Assembly (NCBI RefSeq): GCF_037645805.1
Contig: NZ_JBBEXE010000002.1
Coordinates: 346,806 to 410,805 of the forward strand
Length of the DNA: 64,000 nucleotides
Source of the DNA: Leptobacterium_A meishanense
Lineage (GTDB): Bacteria > Bacteroidota > Bacteroidia > Flavobacteriales > Flavobacteriaceae
Reading direction: 5' to 3'
Below the pieces are notes generated by a model. It was not told the origin of the DNA. It ran no database searches and saw only the letters and a list, made by a program, of their open reading frames with translations. This document shows positions 50,932 to 59,158 of this stretch, one piece after another (within the stretch, counting starts at the first letter, position 1; every line of letters starts with the position of its first letter). Both the position numbers and the translations under genes were made by a program.

Positions 50932-51582
50932 ATGCATTATGTGATTTTTGATATGGATGGCGTGTTAGTAGATAGTGAGCCTATTCATATGGAGTTGGAG
51001 GAGCACGTATTTGCACATATCGGAATTGATTTTTCTGAAGCCTACCACCATACATTAGTAGGGATGGCCCCGGTACAAATGTGGGAGAAAATAAAAATAG
51101 ACCACAAAATTTCAACCCCTATTGAAGAATTGTTGGAAATTGAAAAAGAGCTTAAATTTAATGAGATCCAAAAAAGAGATATAGCGGAAAATGATCATGT
51201 TGGCCTCTTGCTTGATACTTTTAAGAAGGAAGCGTTTAAATTATCGGTAGGATCTTCTTCTCCTAAGAAAATCATAGAAGCGTTTACTAAAAAAACAAGG
51301 ATTCAGCATTATTTTGATTACTTGGTGAGCAGTGAAGATGTAGCTAGGGGAAAACCTTTTCCGGATATATTTCTGGAAGTTGCCCGATTGTATAATGAAC
51401 CTGCTGACTCTTTTGTAGTCATAGAAGACAGTAAAAATGGGGTAACGGCAGCTAAAGCTGCTGGGATGAAATGTATAGGATATAGGAATCTGAACTCAGG
51501 AAATCAGGATTTATCAGAAGCTGACTTTGTGATAACGCGTTTTTCGGAGTTGTCAACAGAACGAATAAAAGTACTTTTTTAA
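50932..51582 (+). CDS. HAD-superfamily phosphatase/phosphomutase
   Basis: This 216-residue HAD subfamily IA protein has IFDMDGVLVDSEP (motif I, nucleophile Asp7 and Asp9), LSVGSSSPKKII (motif II Ser), a Lys in SSEDVARGKPFPDIF (motif III) and FVVIEDSKNGVTAAKAAGM (motif IV). The cap region resembles beta-phosphoglucomutase-like hydrolases. It overlaps the HMG-CoA lyase gene by one base (TAATG), so they are probably co-translated. The substrate is unknown. Confidence 0.92.
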   Translation: MHYVIFDMDGVLVDSEPIHMELEEHVFAHIGIDFSEAYHHTLVGMAPVQMWEKIKIDHKISTPIEELLEIEKELKFNEIQKRDIAENDHVGLLLDTFKKEAFKLSVGSSSPKKIIEAFTKKTRIQHYFDYLVSSEDVARGKPFPDIFLEVARLYNEPADSFVVIEDSKNGVTAAKAAGMKCIGYRNLNSGNQDLSEADFVITRFSELSTERIKVLF

Positions 51583-52445
51583 TGGAACAGGTGAAACTCA
51601 TAGAATGTCCTCGTGATGCAATGCAAGGGATTAAGGACTTTATTCCTACCCTAGAGAAAGTACGTTACATTCAATCGTTACTCAGAGTAGGTTTTGATAC
51701 AATTGATTTTGGAAGTTTTGTATCGCCTAAGGCAATTCCACAAATGGTTGATACTGCAGCAGTGTTGGCTCAACTTGATCTTTCGGAGACAAAAAGCAAA
51801 TTACTTGCCATTGTGGCCAATGTTAGGGGGGCTGAAGCGGCGAGCATCCATGAAGAAATAACTTATTTGGGCTATCCTTTTTCCATTTCTGAGAACTTCC
51901 AGATGCGGAATACGCATAAAACGATTGCAGAAAGCCTTATTGTTTTACAAAAGATACTGGAAATCGCTGCTCAAAAAAGTAAAGAAGTAGTAGCGTATCT
52001 TTCCATGGGGTTTGGAAACCCGTATGGAGACCCTTGGGATGTGGACATAGTAGGGGAGTGGACAGAAAAACTTTCCGGTATGGGCGTAAAGATATTATCG
52101 CTTTCTGATACTATTGGGAGCTCTACCCCAGATGTCATCAACTATTTGTTTTCTAATTTAATCCCTAAATATCCTGGGATTGAATTTGGGGCACATTTGC
52201 ATACCACGCCTACGTCTTGGCATGAGAAAGTGGCAATGGCATATGAAGCGGGATGCCGTCGCTTTGATGGTGCTATCCAAGGATTTGGAGGATGCCCTAT
52301 GGCGAAGGATGAACTCACCGGAAATATGCCCACAGAAAAGATGGTGTCTTATTTTAACAGTATTAAAGCAGATACAGGTTTGCATGCCATGAGTTTTGAA
52401 AGTGCCTATAATGAAGCTACCAAAATATTCACAGCATATTATTAA
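51582..52445 (+). CDS. hydroxymethylglutaryl-CoA lyase
   Basis: This 287-residue DRE-TIM metallolyase cleaves HMG-CoA to acetoacetate and acetyl-CoA in leucine degradation. ECPRDAMQG is the catalytic Arg/Asp loop in its flavobacterial form. LSLSDTIGSSTPDV, FGAHLHTTP (metal His pair) and the signature GFGGCPMAKDELTGNMPTE with the catalytic Cys follow. The one-base overlap with the HAD gene suggests an operon of two. No other leucine-degradation gene is in view. Confidence 0.9.
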   Translation: MEQVKLIECPRDAMQGIKDFIPTLEKVRYIQSLLRVGFDTIDFGSFVSPKAIPQMVDTAAVLAQLDLSETKSKLLAIVANVRGAEAASIHEEITYLGYPFSISENFQMRNTHKTIAESLIVLQKILEIAAQKSKEVVAYLSMGFGNPYGDPWDVDIVGEWTEKLSGMGVKILSLSDTIGSSTPDVINYLFSNLIPKYPGIEFGAHLHTTPTSWHEKVAMAYEAGCRRFDGAIQGFGGCPMAKDELTGNMPTEKMVSYFNSIKADTGLHAMSFESAYNEATKIFTAYY

Positions 52446-52497
52446 ATAAGGAGTCAGCTATACTAAAAACCATTCCTGTTTATACCTTCTTTAAAAT

Positions 52498-52520
52498 TTA
52501 TTTAAAATAAGTCTAAATAA
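52498..52520. promoter_or_regulatory. operator copy 1, 23-bp palindrome
   Basis: The outer arms TTATTTA and TAAATAA enclose AAATAAGTC. It ends 2 bases before the -33 element of the porin promoter. Confidence 0.65.
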
Positions 52521-52522
52521 GC

Positions 52523-52553
52523 TTTGTGTGTTTCATTTTCATTTTTATTTTTG
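52523..52553 (+). promoter_or_regulatory. promoter of the porin/flavoprotein operon
   Basis: TTTG (52523-52526), a 19-base gap, then TATTTTTG (52546-52553) matches the Bacteroidota consensus. Transcription should start near 52557. Confidence 0.68.
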
Positions 52554-52569
52554 TCCCGTAAAACAATAA

Positions 52570-52592
52570 TTATTTAAAATCAGTCTAAATAA
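52570..52592. promoter_or_regulatory. operator copy 2, 23-bp palindrome
   Basis: The arms TTATTTA and TAAATAA enclose AAATCAGTC. It differs from copy 1 by a single base. It spans about +14 to +36 and ends 7 bases before the porin ATG, so both copies bracket the promoter. Confidence 0.65.
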
Positions 52593-52599
52593 AGCTAAA

Positions 52600-53766
52600 A
52601 TGAAATTCAAACTTTTTTTAACTACGTCTTTTATTTCATTAATTACCTATTCGCAAACTATTTTAACAGATTCTATCCAATTAGACCCCCAAAAGCAATT
52701 AAATGCCGCCCAACGTATTTTATCGGGCAATTATGCATCAGCAGTTACAGTGGGGGCGTATGGAGAAGTCCTTTACAATCAACCTGAGGGGGATAATGGT
52801 GAAATAGATGTACAACGGCTGGTTTTATTATTTGGATATAAATTCAATGAAAAAACACAATTTGTTACGGAGATTGAAATAGAGCATGTAGAGGAAGTTT
52901 TTGTAGAACAAGCTTTTATAAATTATAATGTGGCTAACAATGTTAATTTAAGGGCGGGATTGATGCTAGTCCCTATGGGAATTATCAACGAGTTTCACGA
53001 ACCTACCACATTTAATGGCACAGAACGCCCACGTATGGACAATGTTATCGTTCCAACTACATGGCGTGAGATCGGGGTTGGGGTTTCCGGAAGGTTCAAT
53101 AATTTATCTTTAGGGTATCAGGCGTATATTTTTAACGGTTTCCGCTCGTATGATGGGGAAACGGCATTTCTGAAAGGGAGCTCAGGACTTCGTGGTGGCC
53201 GTCAAAAAGGAATCCAATCTACGATCAATAGCCCTAATTTCTCTACCAAATTAGATTATTATGGTATTCCGGGGCTTCGTTTAGGGTTGGCAGGTTACTT
53301 TGGGCGAACACAGCCTGCTGACGAAGTAGAAGATATTGAGGGTTCAGATATTGGTATGGCGATGGTTGGCTTGGATGCCCGGTATGCTTACCGACGTTTT
53401 ATGGCAAGAGGGCAGTTTATTTATGCATCCCTTAATGATACAGAGGCCTATAATACACTTACTGGACAGGATATGGGGAGTGCTTTAATGGGTTGGTATG
53501 TAGAAGGGGCTTACAATTTATTATCACAAGACAGGGCTCAAAAACTATTTGCCTTTGCCCGCTATGAGCAGTACGATACACATGCAGATACAGCAGGGCA
53601 GTTGGTAAGGAATGATGCATATAATAGAAATGACATCACAATTGGTTTGACATATCATATAGCCCCGGGAGTAGTAGCGAAGGGGGATTATCAGATATTT
53701 GATACTGCGTTGGATGGAAATAAAAGCAGAAAGCAATTGAATTTCGGTATAGGGGTATGGTTCTAA
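52600..53766 (+). CDS. outer membrane porin (OprP/O-like)
   Basis: This 388-residue barrel has a signal peptide (LFLTTSFISLITYSQ). TVGAYGEVLYNQPEGDNG, QRLVLLFGYKFNEKTQF, EIEIEHVEEVFVEQAFINYN and a C-terminal ending LNFGIGVWF (terminal Phe) are typical of Bacteroidota OprP/O-type porins. It is the first gene of an operon controlled by a promoter bracketed by two palindromes, and the FMN-binding protein gene follows after 37 bp. Uptake of a metal chelate or anion is plausible; the palindromes make iron or a redox signal an attractive but untested trigger. Confidence 0.82.
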   Translation: MKFKLFLTTSFISLITYSQTILTDSIQLDPQKQLNAAQRILSGNYASAVTVGAYGEVLYNQPEGDNGEIDVQRLVLLFGYKFNEKTQFVTEIEIEHVEEVFVEQAFINYNVANNVNLRAGLMLVPMGIINEFHEPTTFNGTERPRMDNVIVPTTWREIGVGVSGRFNNLSLGYQAYIFNGFRSYDGETAFLKGSSGLRGGRQKGIQSTINSPNFSTKLDYYGIPGLRLGLAGYFGRTQPADEVEDIEGSDIGMAMVGLDARYAYRRFMARGQFIYASLNDTEAYNTLTGQDMGSALMGWYVEGAYNLLSQDRAQKLFAFARYEQYDTHADTAGQLVRNDAYNRNDITIGLTYHIAPGVVAKGDYQIFDTALDGNKSRKQLNFGIGVWF

Positions 53767-53803
53767 TAAAATAATGAATGGACGAAATTAATACCTTTGT
53801 AGA

Positions 53804-54337
53804 ATGAAACGAAAAAGTATATTCATACTGTTTATATGCATACTGAGTTTATTTTCTTTTGATATACCTAAAAACCTACAGAAAAAGGTAGATAAAGAAA
53901 TTAAAGACGTTTTTCAAGTGGATGCTTTTTTTACGCAGGACATTGAAATATCAGAAGACATAAAAACTACACTTCCCATTGAAATTAAGGACAATAATTT
54001 TTTTAAGGTATTAAACAATGAAAAACACACTTTAGGGTATGTGTTTTTTGGTATTGCACCAAGTAAAACAGCGGAGTTTGATTATCTGGTAGTATTTGAT
54101 GAAAACCTTATTATCCAGCGGGCAAAAGTGCTTGTTTATAGAGAAGAATATGGAGGAGAAATAGGTAGCAAACGATGGTTGAAACAATTTATTGGGAAAA
54201 CTGAACATGACGAACTGGAGTATCAAAAAAATATTGCTGCTATTTCAGGGGCTACCATATCTGTACGTTCCATGACCAATGCAGTGAATGATCTGTTAAA
54301 GGCGATAGGGATACTTCACGAAAACAAAATACTTTGA
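53804..54337 (+). CDS. secreted FMN-binding domain protein
   Basis: This 177-residue exported protein has a signal peptide (SIFILFICILSLFSFD). It carries the FMN-binding (NqrC/RnfG-like) domain: YLVVFDENLIIQRAKVLVYREEYGGEIGS, then ISGATISVRSMTNAV. The SGAT motif (148-151) offers Thr151 for covalent flavinylation by ApbE. Such proteins carry electrons outside the cytoplasm. No apbE is in this window. It overlaps the next gene (TGATG) and lies behind the porin, so electron transfer coupled to uptake is the best inference. Confidence 0.85.
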   Translation: MKRKSIFILFICILSLFSFDIPKNLQKKVDKEIKDVFQVDAFFTQDIEISEDIKTTLPIEIKDNNFFKVLNNEKHTLGYVFFGIAPSKTAEFDYLVVFDENLIIQRAKVLVYREEYGGEIGSKRWLKQFIGKTEHDELEYQKNIAAISGATISVRSMTNAVNDLLKAIGILHENKIL

Positions 54338-54837
54338 TGGATATTAATGGGCTACTTAGTACATTCCCTAGGGAAGTAAAGATATTTATAGGGGCTTTTG
54401 TAATTGTATTGAGTGTAGGGTATTATTCCGGTTTGTTATTTGTGAAACAAACAGAATCACACCATCCCATAGGTATGCAGGAAAACTATTTAGGAAATGA
54501 AACGAAGGAAGCGGTTGAGATCATGAAGTTTAAAAAGAGCCCTCGGGAAATGTTGACCATTATTCACACGCATATTTTGTCCATGTCGTTTATCTTTTTC
54601 CTTTTGGGAGGGTTATTATTGTTCACAAAACTAAATGCCAAACTAAAACTGTTTCTTCTTATTGAACCGTTTATATCTGTGTTGGTTACGTTTGGGGGCA
54701 TCTATCTATTATGGAAAGATATTTTATGGATGCGGTATGTTGTAATGCTATCCGGAATACTGATGACGGCTACTTATACATTATCTGCCTCTATTGTTTT
54801 GATCCAGTTGTTCAAAAAGCAAAAACTTACTTCTTAA
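54337..54837 (+). CDS. four-TM membrane protein with conserved His
   Basis: A protein of 166 residues is predicted from the ATG at 54337; an in-frame TTG one codon earlier is not needed. Four hydrophobic segments are visible at about residues 16-36, 70-92, 100-119 and 125-150. Histidine-rich points are SHHPIG in the periplasmic loop and IIHTHILSMS entering TM2, which could ligate heme or metal. I do not recognise a named family. It overlaps the FMN-binding gene by one base and would be a natural inner-membrane electron donor to it. Its end overlaps the convergent PPC gene by 11 bp. Confidence 0.65.
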   Translation: MDINGLLSTFPREVKIFIGAFVIVLSVGYYSGLLFVKQTESHHPIGMQENYLGNETKEAVEIMKFKKSPREMLTIIHTHILSMSFIFFLLGGLLLFTKLNAKLKLFLLIEPFISVLVTFGGIYLLWKDILWMRYVVMLSGILMTATYTLSASIVLIQLFKKQKLTS

Positions 54838-56461
54838 ATTTTTTATACCCAAAATATCCTGCTGTTAGGATAACGAGAACAATCAACACTTTCCAAAACC
54901 AATGAGCATCTTTTCTTATGGCTTTTTGCATGACATCATTAAGAGCTGTTGCCATATTTGTAGTTGAATCAATAGCCGTATAGGGAACGTTACTGTGTTC
55001 TGCAAGCGACTCCATAATATTACCTGTAATGGAGTCCAATTCGATACCTACCAGATACAATGCACTTCTTCCCCTACTTTTTGAACCAGATGCTTTTTCA
55101 ATGTTTTTTCCGTAGAGCTTCAATCCTAATAACTGCTCATTTCTCAACGTATTTGCCCTAGATGAAATCCGTATATAATACTCACCGGCTTCCTTAAGAA
55201 TAGGGCTAGTATATAGAATTCCATAGTTAGAAACCCTTCCGTTCATAGGTCCGATAACTTCATTGTTACTATTCAGGACTTCCAAGTAATAATCATACAT
55301 GTTTAGAGGGGTTTCTATGGCAAGCCCATCCGTAATATTAGCAGTAATGACCGTCTCACCGGTGGTAGTCACGTGAAATACATCCATATCAGTTTTTGGG
55401 TACAATGTGAAGTATTTCACTTCTTCTGCTTTAATAGGGGTTGATACAGCTATGGAATCATTAAACTCATTAGGGTCTAATAATTCTTGGTGTTTTGCCT
55501 CAATTAGAAAAGCTTTATCAGACCAATTATACCAATCCGGAGATAAGGTAAGTACAATATCATCTTGCCCATTAGTAGGAATGGCCAAAGGTACCCCGTA
55601 ATTCCCCTGATCACCATTAACACTTATGTACAGGCGGTATGGTTCATATCCAACAGCATCAAAATGGATAACTCCCGGTTTTTCTGATGAAATCTTAATC
55701 TGATCAACATCTTTTGCTTTTTCAAAATTTACCTGATACATTTTTCCCAGTTCAATTGGGGCAGGAATAGTATCATTATATTCCAGCTCATCAACTTGTT
55801 TGCTGTACATGAGCATAAAAGTAAGTGGCTGTTGTGATTTATAATTGTAATCAGCAGCCAATTCAAGAGAGTACTTCCCTTTTTCTGCGTAATATGGAAA
55901 TTCCCCAGTAATGAAGCTCCCTTCTTCATTATAGAGCCGCCAGTAGTGCCTCAGGTCAGTAGCCGTTATATTAGGCCGTATGAAGCCGGGGTTCATAATT
56001 TCAAATTTAAAAAAGTCTTTATCATATTCCGGGAACAGAACTGCTTGGTACCAGGTAAAGAAATCAATCTTTACAGCTTCTTCGATGTTATCGTTAGGCT
56101 CCAAAACATCATCTTCTTCATAGATAGTGATTTTGGCTTTAAAGCTTAATGGCGGGTTTGCACTTCCATAGTATTTTTCATGAAAACGCAATGTAACATT
56201 GCCTCCAAAATCCACTCTTGCAGCATTCATTCCTCTGCTATTTTTAAGAAAATCATAGATTTCACATTGAGGGGTAATATTGCCGGAGATTTCGTCATAG
56301 GTTATTAAAACATAACCTCCTTCAGGTAAATCAAAATTATATTCATACGGTAGACTGGTTACCGTAATTTCAAAACTCAGCTCTTCTTGTGCATAGATAA
56401 AGCTAGTTGTAAACAGCAAGAAACTTATAAAAAGCTTTTTTAGTGGTTTTGATACTATCAT
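54827..56461 (-). CDS. secreted PPC-repeat protein with C-terminal anchor
   Basis: A protein of 544 residues is predicted from the ATG at 56461; an in-frame TTG at 56476 would lengthen the signal peptide (KLFISFLLFTTSFIYAQ) and is rejected. Three PPC-like domains are each introduced by a E-x-N-D motif: VLEPNDNIEEAVKI, ELEYNDTIPAPIEL and PNEFNDSIAVSTPI. A C-terminal helix (WFWKVLIVLVILTAGYFGY, then KKFKK) anchors it in a membrane. PPC domains usually accompany secreted enzymes, but no catalytic domain is present here. It is 18 bp downstream of the VWA gene, so the pair is likely one operon. Confidence 0.72.
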   Translation of the reverse strand: MIVSKPLKKLFISFLLFTTSFIYAQEELSFEITVTSLPYEYNFDLPEGGYVLITYDEISGNITPQCEIYDFLKNSRGMNAARVDFGGNVTLRFHEKYYGSANPPLSFKAKITIYEEDDVLEPNDNIEEAVKIDFFTWYQAVLFPEYDKDFFKFEIMNPGFIRPNITATDLRHYWRLYNEEGSFITGEFPYYAEKGKYSLELAADYNYKSQQPLTFMLMYSKQVDELEYNDTIPAPIELGKMYQVNFEKAKDVDQIKISSEKPGVIHFDAVGYEPYRLYISVNGDQGNYGVPLAIPTNGQDDIVLTLSPDWYNWSDKAFLIEAKHQELLDPNEFNDSIAVSTPIKAEEVKYFTLYPKTDMDVFHVTTTGETVITANITDGLAIETPLNMYDYYLEVLNSNNEVIGPMNGRVSNYGILYTSPILKEAGEYYIRISSRANTLRNEQLLGLKLYGKNIEKASGSKSRGRSALYLVGIELDSITGNIMESLAEHSNVPYTAIDSTTNMATALNDVMQKAIRKDAHWFWKVLIVLVILTAGYFGYKKFKK

Positions 56462-56479
56462 AGGGATTATGTTCAATAA

Positions 56480-58939
56480 TTAGTTAAAAACTTTTTTCTC
56501 GTATTCAGCATTTAAGTTATTTACAGCCTCTGAAGTGATAAATTCATTGCCACCACACGACTCTATTCCATCGGTTAAGACAATTAACCGCCTATTGTCA
56601 GTAGTTGCAGCGCTGTTCATATAAATTCCGGCCTGCTGAATAGCAGTGCCCAGAGGGGTGCCACTTCTTGCAGAGAGCTGACTTAGTTTTTGTTTTACCA
56701 ATTCGATGTCTGAAGTGAAAGGCTGGTTTAATGAGATAGAACCACAGTCATAAAATGCCATGAGTGCTATTTCATCATTTGCCTTAAACTCAGTGTCGGT
56801 CAATACTTTTTGCCCTGCTGCAATAGCACGTTGCATTCTGGCATTTTCGTTCATGCTCCCCGAACAATCGACCAGTAATACAATACTGTTCCCTTCTTTG
56901 AGCGGTTTTAATTTAATTTTATGATAAGTGTCCGGCTTTGCTTCATATCCTGACCAAGTTTTTCGGGTTCCCATATATTTAGCATTGGTTATGGGGTCGT
57001 CCAATTGTTTTCTGGATGTTTTGCCTAAGGCTTTCACCGTAAGTTGTGCCACTTCAATATCTTCTCCTATATCTACAAGGTCAAAAGACCCTTTCCATTC
57101 TTTATCAGTTGCAGTGCCGGTTATCGTTTTTGCACCTAAAGTTATTTCCTGAACCTCAATATCGGCGGTAAAGTTAAGTTCCATAGAAAAATTTCCTTTT
57201 CCTCTTAGCTCATCATTTTCATCCACAACAATATACCGGGTTGGTTTTTCCGACTCTTTTTCTTTTTGTTGGATAAGTTCCTGAAGTACTTCATTTAGCG
57301 CTTTGAGCATTTCTTGTTGCTTTCTCCTCTTGTTTCCAGCTGATTTCAGGGCATTATGCAATGTAGAACGCTTCATGTCTGCTTCAAGGTATTCCATCCA
57401 CAACTCAATCCGGTCACCGTCCAAATAATCCTTTAGGGCCTGTAGAGCAGTTGATTGTGCTAAATCGACCAACGCCCCTTTTAACCGTTCTTTATTAAAG
57501 GATCCTTTCAAACTTTCTACAAAGTTCTTAGGGTTTCTGGCCAGCTTTTTATAAAAATCGCGCATCTTAACATTTCCCGGATCAGATACCGTAGTCATCC
57601 ACTTTCCTACTTGATCTTTTTCTGCAATCACCCAAAACTGCCCTTTATTAATGATGTCCCTAAAATTACTCTTAAAGTCTTTAATTCCTTTTAAGCTTTT
57701 TAGACTGGGTTCGTAATCTATATTATGTGTATAGTTTAGTGCCTCTCCCGCAATGCCATAGTCTGCAGAAATATATGCTTGTAATGCTTGCATTACGGTA
57801 CTTTTTAATTGATCTTTTCCAATACTGGAAGCATAGTTCCATGCAGTACCTGAGATGTCTGCAGGTGGGTTGGGTGTAGTAGGTAGCTTGGTAACATCCC
57901 AATTGGCATTGTTTGGGGTATCGGAAAGTGCCCATTTACCTAAATCAAAAAGGCGCCATCCGGCTTCATAAAAGACCGCATAAGGCCCCATTTCTTTAAA
58001 ATTTCTTGCAATATTGAGGGTAGCATCCAATAGATCGGGAACCATGGACTTAATAATCCCCCAGCCTTGTACTTCAGCTACGTAGGCATCCATTTTTTCA
58101 GTGGCAACCCTGTTTTGAATAAGTAAATCATCACTAATTTCATTGATTAATTTAGTAATGGTTTCCAGGTGTTCTTCTTGTACTTCTATCCCTTTTTTAA
58201 CCAATTCTATTTGTTTGTCAATAACAAATCCATAATCTTCCCAATGTGCTTTGTATTTTACAGAGCCACCAGGGCTTTTTACAATTACTTCTTGAAGGTA
58301 AGGAGGTGCAATATGGCCAAGGAGTTCCGGAGCTTTTTCTTGAAGTTCATGCAGTTTTTTTTGTGCGTCAGAAAGGTTCAGGTTTGTCTGGTGCACATTT
58401 TCTTCTGCAGCTTTAGCCTCTGCTATGGCATTTTCCAGAGGTTGCTTTTTTTGGTTCAAAACACCTTCCAACCGGGCTATTTCATTTTCAATAGCTGTTT
58501 TCATCTGTGCCAAAGGGCTTCGGCTCAATCGCCTATTTTTCATGTTTCTATAGGCCATAAGGTGCCTTTCAGCATTTTCAATTTCATCTGAAGGTTTGTT
58601 ATCGCGCTTTGCTGCCTCCACTCTCCGTTCCCATTTGGCAATTTCCTCATTAAGGTGATTAACGGATTCCTGCATGGAGTTCTCTACAGATGCCAACCGT
58701 TTTTGTTGGTTGTCAAGAAGTGCTGAGGTGGTGTTCCACTCATCCTGAAGTGTTTTTACCGCGTTTCCTTTTTGTTGCAATTGCAATTCTGCAGTTCTTA
58801 AGGCCTGCTGTGCTTGGTTGACTTGCTTTTGTGCTTCATTTATTTGAGTTCTTACTTCTGCTTCACTAAGTTGAGCAGTTATCATATTGGAAAAGAAAAA
58901 CAGAGAAATAATAACGATGGACGATTGGCAAAACTTCAT
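56480..58939 (-). CDS. secreted coiled-coil VWA-domain protein
   Basis: This 819-residue protein has a signal peptide (SSIVIISLFFFSNMITAQ), a long coiled coil (about 24-215) and a central helical region. A beta region around 590-680 is followed by a VWA domain starting about 684. MIDAS residues are present: DCSGSMN (691-697), Thr761 in SGTPLG and Asp790 in LTDGIES. The chain stops at EKKVFN, just where the next core strand of a VWA fold would begin, so the domain looks short. The VWA probably mediates metal-dependent binding at the cell surface, perhaps with the PPC protein encoded next. Confidence 0.8.
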   Translation of the reverse strand: MKFCQSSIVIISLFFFSNMITAQLSEAEVRTQINEAQKQVNQAQQALRTAELQLQQKGNAVKTLQDEWNTTSALLDNQQKRLASVENSMQESVNHLNEEIAKWERRVEAAKRDNKPSDEIENAERHLMAYRNMKNRRLSRSPLAQMKTAIENEIARLEGVLNQKKQPLENAIAEAKAAEENVHQTNLNLSDAQKKLHELQEKAPELLGHIAPPYLQEVIVKSPGGSVKYKAHWEDYGFVIDKQIELVKKGIEVQEEHLETITKLINEISDDLLIQNRVATEKMDAYVAEVQGWGIIKSMVPDLLDATLNIARNFKEMGPYAVFYEAGWRLFDLGKWALSDTPNNANWDVTKLPTTPNPPADISGTAWNYASSIGKDQLKSTVMQALQAYISADYGIAGEALNYTHNIDYEPSLKSLKGIKDFKSNFRDIINKGQFWVIAEKDQVGKWMTTVSDPGNVKMRDFYKKLARNPKNFVESLKGSFNKERLKGALVDLAQSTALQALKDYLDGDRIELWMEYLEADMKRSTLHNALKSAGNKRRKQQEMLKALNEVLQELIQQKEKESEKPTRYIVVDENDELRGKGNFSMELNFTADIEVQEITLGAKTITGTATDKEWKGSFDLVDIGEDIEVAQLTVKALGKTSRKQLDDPITNAKYMGTRKTWSGYEAKPDTYHKIKLKPLKEGNSIVLLVDCSGSMNENARMQRAIAAGQKVLTDTEFKANDEIALMAFYDCGSISLNQPFTSDIELVKQKLSQLSARSGTPLGTAIQQAGIYMNSAATTDNRRLIVLTDGIESCGGNEFITSEAVNNLNAEYEKKVFN

Positions 58940-59126
58940 ATAAAGATGTATTTTATGAAAATAAATATGTCATAAAAATAAAAAATTAATAAACTATTTG
59001 GAAGAAAATTCTTTTTAAAAATAAAAAAATATGTTGAAACATAATATTATATTGTCACATCAGAATATGATTTGTTAAGTTAACAAAATACATAAGCAAT
59101 AATTTCTCTCGATGAGAAAAATATGG

Positions 59127-59134
59127 TACATTTG
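59127..59134 (+). promoter_or_regulatory. candidate -7 element for guaB
   Basis: TACATTTG matches TAnnTTTG and ends 24 bases before the ATG at 59159. The -33 region has no clear TTG. Confidence 0.45.
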
Positions 59135-59137
59135 CAT

Positions 59138-59156
59138 GCAATTAAATTTTAATTGC
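59138..59156. promoter_or_regulatory. palindrome in guaB leader
   Basis: GCAATTAAA-T-TTTAATTGC is a perfect 9-bp inverted repeat with a one-base centre, lying between the -7 motif and the ATG, at the predicted start of transcription. It may be an operator. Confidence 0.5.
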
Positions 59157-59158
59157 AA

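Noticed and set aside
53792..53799. TACCTTTG as an internal promoter before the FMN-binding gene
   Set aside because: No -33 TTG at correct spacing, and only 4 bases from the ATG; likely a chance match in AT-rich DNA.
56462..56476. TTG start for the PPC protein
   Set aside because: The ATG at 56461 gives a normal signal peptide; the same reasoning rejected TTG starts at 15961, 34282, 40561, 41721, 45516, 54334 and 59153.
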